Shown piece by piece: positions 16,567 through 19,038 of a stretch of 19,038 nt of DNA. The notes under the pieces were generated by a model, which was not told where the DNA came from, did not search any database, and saw only the letters and a list, made by a program, of their open reading frames with translations. The position numbers were made by a program, and so were the translations under genes. This DNA is from Nitrospiraceae bacterium (lineage in GTDB: Bacteria; Nitrospirota; Thermodesulfovibrionia; Thermodesulfovibrionales; Dissulfurispiraceae), in assembly GCA_003170655.1 (NCBI GenBank), contig PMYY01000183.1, positions 3,954-22,991 of the forward strand. Reading direction: 5' to 3'. Positions within the stretch are counted from its first letter, which is position 1; every line of letters begins with the position of its first letter.

Positions 16567-17145
16567 ATGTCATACAGTGCAACAGATTATTCAGGACTCA
16601 TTGGAATGGCGGGGTTCAGCGATACCCTGCTCAAAAACCACTTTACTCTCTATCAGGGGTATGTAACCAACACGAACAAAGTGCTTGATACGCTCGATGC
16701 CATGCTTAAAGAAGGCAAGACAGCCACCCCAGAATACGCGGAACTCAAAAGAAGGCTTGGATGGGAATTCAACGGAATGAGACTGCATGAATACTATTTC
16801 GAGAACCTCGGTGGTAAGTCCGGAATCGATAAAAGTGGTAAGCTAGCAAAGAAACTCGAAGCAGCATTCGGCAGTTATGAGATGTGGGAAAAGGATTTTA
16901 GGGCAGTAGGGGCTATGCGCGGCATCGGTTGGGCGGTGCTTTATCAGGATGTAGTTAGCGGCGCTCTCATTAATTTCTGGATTAATGAGCACGACACAGC
17001 GCATCCGGCCGGCTGCGTACCTCTTCTTATCATGGATGTTTTCGAACATGCATTCATGATCGACTATGGACTCAAGAGGGCCGATTATATCGAAGCTTTT
17101 TTTAAGAACGTCAACTGGACCGCAGCGGAAAAACGCCTGAAATAG
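16567..17145 (+). CDS. Divergent Fe/Mn superoxide dismutase
   Basis: 192 residues with the Fe/Mn SOD two-domain fold; the enzyme should convert superoxide to oxygen and peroxide, which Tpx could then remove. Likely ligands are H25 (NHFTLYQGYV), H74 (MRLHEYYFENL), D157 and H161 (MDVFEHAFMIDY). The usual HHxxYV is replaced by LYQGYV: the outer-sphere His30 is absent, H25 lies seven rather than eight residues before the conserved Tyr, and DxWEH is DVFEH. I recall a subfamily with this HxxLYxGYV form, so activity is plausible but metal choice and rate are uncertain. GGGAGG precedes the ATG. The DsrC-like gene begins 26 bases downstream, so they are probably co-transcribed. Confidence 0.85.
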   Translation: MSYSATDYSGLIGMAGFSDTLLKNHFTLYQGYVTNTNKVLDTLDAMLKEGKTATPEYAELKRRLGWEFNGMRLHEYYFENLGGKSGIDKSGKLAKKLEAAFGSYEMWEKDFRAVGAMRGIGWAVLYQDVVSGALINFWINEHDTAHPAGCVPLLIMDVFEHAFMIDYGLKRADYIEAFFKNVNWTAAEKRLK

Positions 17146-17171
17146 CGGTCAATAACAGGAGGGGGGTATCT

Positions 17172-17534
17172 ATGCCTGTACTTGAATATGGTCCGGTAAA
17201 GGTCGAGCTTGATGATGAAGGCTTTTTGGTGAATTCCGATGCCTGGAACGAGAAGGTAGCGAGTGCCATAGCTGATTACCTAGGAGTTCAGGAGCTTACA
17301 AAAGAGCGTATTGATATCATCAGGTTTATGAGGGAATATTACAGGCAGTTCAACTCCTTCCCGATTCTGCGTTCGGTATGCAAGAACATACACCAGCCCC
17401 GCGAATGTGTCAATGAGGAATTCATTGATCCATTGAAGGCATGGAAGATAGCGGGGCTGCCGAATCTTGAAGTCATTTCTACCAATAGCGCCGATGATGC
17501 TGGGAAAATATACCGAATGCTTGTCGGCGATTGA
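17172..17534 (+). CDS. DsrC/TusE-family protein lacking the catalytic cysteines (RspA-like)
   Basis: 120 residues of the DsrC/TusE fold: an N-terminal beta hairpin (VKVELDDEGFLVNSDAW), then a helical bundle containing RIDIIRFMREYY and NSFPILRSVCK. In DsrC the C-terminal arm carries ACKIAGLP plus a penultimate Cys that form the sulfur-carrying trisulfide. Here the motif reads AWKIAGLP (W91 in place of the Cys), and the tail (residues 98-120) has no Cys. The only cysteines, C70 and C79, are elsewhere. It therefore cannot be a normal sulfur carrier. Cysteine-free family members have been called RspA and proposed to be regulatory. AGGAGG with further Gs precedes the ATG. It follows the SOD gene and is closed by a terminator. 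Confidence 0.85.
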   Translation: MPVLEYGPVKVELDDEGFLVNSDAWNEKVASAIADYLGVQELTKERIDIIRFMREYYRQFNSFPILRSVCKNIHQPRECVNEEFIDPLKAWKIAGLPNLEVISTNSADDAGKIYRMLVGD

Positions 17535-17556
17535 TCAGAAGTCCCATTCAAACATG

Positions 17557-17591
17557 ACTGCGCGTCCCCCAAGGCCGCGCAGTGCGTTTTT
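17557..17591 (+). terminator. Intrinsic terminator after the DsrC-like gene
   Basis: A perfect 8-bp GC-rich stem, ACTGCGCG (17557-17564) and CGCGCAGT (17576-17583), with an 11-base loop is followed by GCG and five Ts. It sits 22 bases after the stop codon and ends the tpx/sod transcription unit. Confidence 0.8.
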
Positions 17592-17625
17592 ATGTTCTCC
17601 ATAGGATTTTTTCCCTCTTTCGTGT

Positions 17626-18855
17626 TTATGTTGAAAGCTTAGGACTGAGCAGCCCGCAATGCTGATGTATCTTGAGCAAGAAGTATTTGACATCTCTGTA
17701 GCCGTAAGCCATGAGCTTTAACCTCTTTATCTTGTTATTGATTCTTTCCGATATGGCAGACGTTATTTTGCCGATGAAGTAATTCAGGACATAATGACGC
17801 TTTCTGAAGAACTTGTATCCAAGATCGACTAACGGTTGGATATTTGATCTGATGGCAGCAGAGATCCACGCGCGCAGATTCGTATAGGCGGCCTGTCGGT
17901 CGCTTGCCGTATAAACCGACAGAAACTGTTCCTTCAGGAGCATTGACTGATAGACTCTTTCGTTCAACGATTCAAGTTTATGCAGAATGTTCGTCTTCTT
18001 ATCTGTTACCGTGTTCTGCATTAAGATAAATCGCTTATTGCAATGCAGAATCGCCGACAACTCTTTATTGTCTTGTTGCCTAGCCTTCCTCAGTTCCTCT
18101 TTCCTGACAGTATCAACTGCATCGTTAAGATACTTCTTGACGTGGAAATGGTCCAAGACGATCACGGCTTTTGTTAGATGCTTTTTCGTTGACGACAGAA
18201 ACTCTCGAGCCCCGTCGCTGGCCACAGCCTCTATCTTGCCGCATCCCTTCTTACCCAACTTGTGATAGAACTTATCCAGGACTGTTTTGCCGCGGCCCTC
18301 GTGGTTCCAAATAACTTTCCGATTATCGATATCGATCACATTGGTGACGTACTTATGCCACTTCTGCCACGCTACTTCATCAACACTCATATTGCGGGGA
18401 GGTTTAATCTTCTCAACTCTCTGTAAGGCCAGTTCTTCAAGCATGCCTCTGTCTATACGATATACCTTCTCGTCGTCCAACCCCAGAAACCAGCCTGCTT
18501 CCTTGTTTGTTGTGATAGAAGTCAGCCGGTAGATTTGGTTCGCAAATCGTAGGGTGACTCTTCCCCTGAGCCATTGCAGTTCTTCGGTCCTAATGCTTTC
18601 ATCTTCACAACAAAGTGATCTCCTCTTAGGTACATGCAGAAACACCCGCTTGCCGCTTATAGGCAGATCCTCAACGATCACTGTATCGGTACTGTGAACA
18701 GGGGTATGGTGAACTTTTCCACATCCCGAGCAGACGCAGGGTTCTTCCTCTATCCGCCTCAATACCAAATCTGTTCTCTCTTTGTTATTACGTACCATAT
18801 ACGCTACTTTATAATTTGCAATTCCCAGCAGTTCCGTGACACTATCTAATTGCAT
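17626..18855 (-). CDS. ISL3-family transposase
   Basis: 409 residues, normal for the family and apparently intact. The N-terminal zinc-binding region has CVCSGCG (C40, C42, C45) and a later CC pair (82-83). A helix-turn-helix lies around 100-145. The DDE catalytic residues are likely D159 (SVDEVAWQK), D214 (VASDGAREF) and E370 (SAISERINNKIK). DHFHVKKYLNDAVD (235-248) and AYGYRDVKYFLLKI near the C-terminus are family signatures. AAGGAG lies 7 bases before the ATG. Start codon and spacer are inside one arm of an inverted repeat (18851-18864). The gene is more AT-rich than its neighbours, which fits acquisition by transfer. Confidence 0.92.
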   Translation of the reverse strand: MQLDSVTELLGIANYKVAYMVRNNKERTDLVLRRIEEEPCVCSGCGKVHHTPVHSTDTVIVEDLPISGKRVFLHVPKRRSLCCEDESIRTEELQWLRGRVTLRFANQIYRLTSITTNKEAGWFLGLDDEKVYRIDRGMLEELALQRVEKIKPPRNMSVDEVAWQKWHKYVTNVIDIDNRKVIWNHEGRGKTVLDKFYHKLGKKGCGKIEAVASDGAREFLSSTKKHLTKAVIVLDHFHVKKYLNDAVDTVRKEELRKARQQDNKELSAILHCNKRFILMQNTVTDKKTNILHKLESLNERVYQSMLLKEQFLSVYTASDRQAAYTNLRAWISAAIRSNIQPLVDLGYKFFRKRHYVLNYFIGKITSAISERINNKIKRLKLMAYGYRDVKYFLLKIHQHCGLLSPKLST

Positions 18856-18925
18856 CGAATTTCTCCTTGGTCATGTTCTGTCTTCGCAAACAAAACTATA
18901 CCAGCTATGGCAGAAATTCGATGCA
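18851..18925 (-). promoter_or_regulatory. Inverted repeat that would sequester the transposase start
   Basis: TGCATCGAATTTCT (18851-18864) and AGAAATTCGATGCA (18912-18925) are perfect 14-bp reverse complements with a 47-base loop. In a read-through transcript they would pair and bury the ATG (18855-18853), the spacer and the last bases of the AAGGAG site. The distal arm lies upstream of the likely native promoter, so native transcripts would not fold this way. Confidence 0.6.
18895..18903 (-). promoter_or_regulatory. Extended -10 promoter of the transposase gene
   Basis: On the minus strand TGGTATAGT is an extended -10 with a 5 of 6 hexamer (18900-18895). No good -35 is present, suggesting a weak promoter, as is usual for transposases. 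Transcription would start near 18888, inside the loop of the inverted repeat. Confidence 0.4.
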
Positions 18926-19038
18926 TCCTTTTTCCTTGCCTACTGTCCTCCTCGCTCTCCTTGCCTTTCAATTCTCATTTCAACTTTTTTACGAATGAAC
19001 CGATTTTTTCAGCGGATTGACAATCGTTTGGAAATTGA

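Larger units (their letters stand above)
17626..18925 (-). mobile_element. ISL3-family insertion sequence, ends not resolved
   Basis: The element contains a full-length ISL3 transposase gene plus its upstream control region. The left end must lie between the terminator (17591) and the transposase stop (17626). The right end lies beyond the start-codon hairpin and may be outside the window. I could not find convincing terminal inverted repeats or a target duplication, so the coordinates are minimal and approximate. Confidence 0.6.

Noticed and set aside
17592..18914. TTCTCCATAG at the left of the IS and TTCTGCCATAG (minus strand) at the right as terminal inverted repeats
   Set aside because: The match is about 10 bases with an indel, does not begin with the GG usual for ISL3 ends, and the right copy overlaps the promoter; probably chance.
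17600..19015. GATTTTTTC present on both sides of the transposase as a target duplication
   Set aside because: It is an AT homopolymer-rich 9-mer with no adjacent inverted repeats; too likely by chance.

Overview
The window reads as chromosome of a Gram-negative, diderm bacterium. Supporting this are a secreted alpha-2-macroglobulin, a PBP1A-type peptidoglycan synthase and a MacA-type periplasmic adaptor. Protein style suggests Nitrospirota or the former Deltaproteobacteria (Desulfobacterota): an unknown small protein with a GGFD motif, a Lys/Arg-rich small protein, a DsrC-family protein, and strong GGAGG-type ribosome sites. The phylum is an inference from family resemblance; no marker gene is present.

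Layout. 1-160: possible decayed glycosyltransferase N-terminus on the minus strand. 161-1687 (+): B12-domain-type radical SAM enzyme with a CX4CX2C cluster motif. 1731-2120 (-): conserved protein of unknown function. 2306-2500 (+): small charged protein with a TTG start. 2584-2624: strong terminator serving both convergent genes. 2635-8526 (-): 1963-residue alpha-2-macroglobulin with an intact CLEQ thioester motif. 8527-8661: two back-to-back promoters. 8662-11022 (+): class A penicillin-binding protein. 11107-11331 (+): small conserved protein. 11515-15752 (+): four-gene operon with overlapping ends (adaptor, ATPase, two FtsX/MacB permeases). 15976-17534 (+): thiol peroxidase, divergent Fe/Mn superoxide dismutase and a DsrC-like protein lacking both functional cysteines, closed by a terminator. 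17626-18855 (-): ISL3-family transposase whose start codon lies in an inverted repeat.

How the genes may work together. The macroglobulin and PBP probably form an envelope-defence pair, the first trapping invading proteases and the second repairing peptidoglycan. The usual partner is PBP1C in the same operon, whereas here the partner is PBP1A-like and divergent. The four-gene operon should build a MacAB-type pump or extrusion machine that needs a TolC-like outer membrane channel encoded elsewhere. The Tpx-Sod-DsrC-like cluster looks like an oxidative stress and sulfur-redox island, with a perfect palindrome over the tpx promoter.

No tRNA, rRNA, CRISPR array or phage gene was seen, and no gene-free stretch exceeds 300 bases. 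No wholly new multi-gene system is evident. The best leads are the transposase hairpin, the cysteine-free DsrC-like protein beside antioxidant enzymes, the rewired macroglobulin-PBP pair, and the tpx palindrome.
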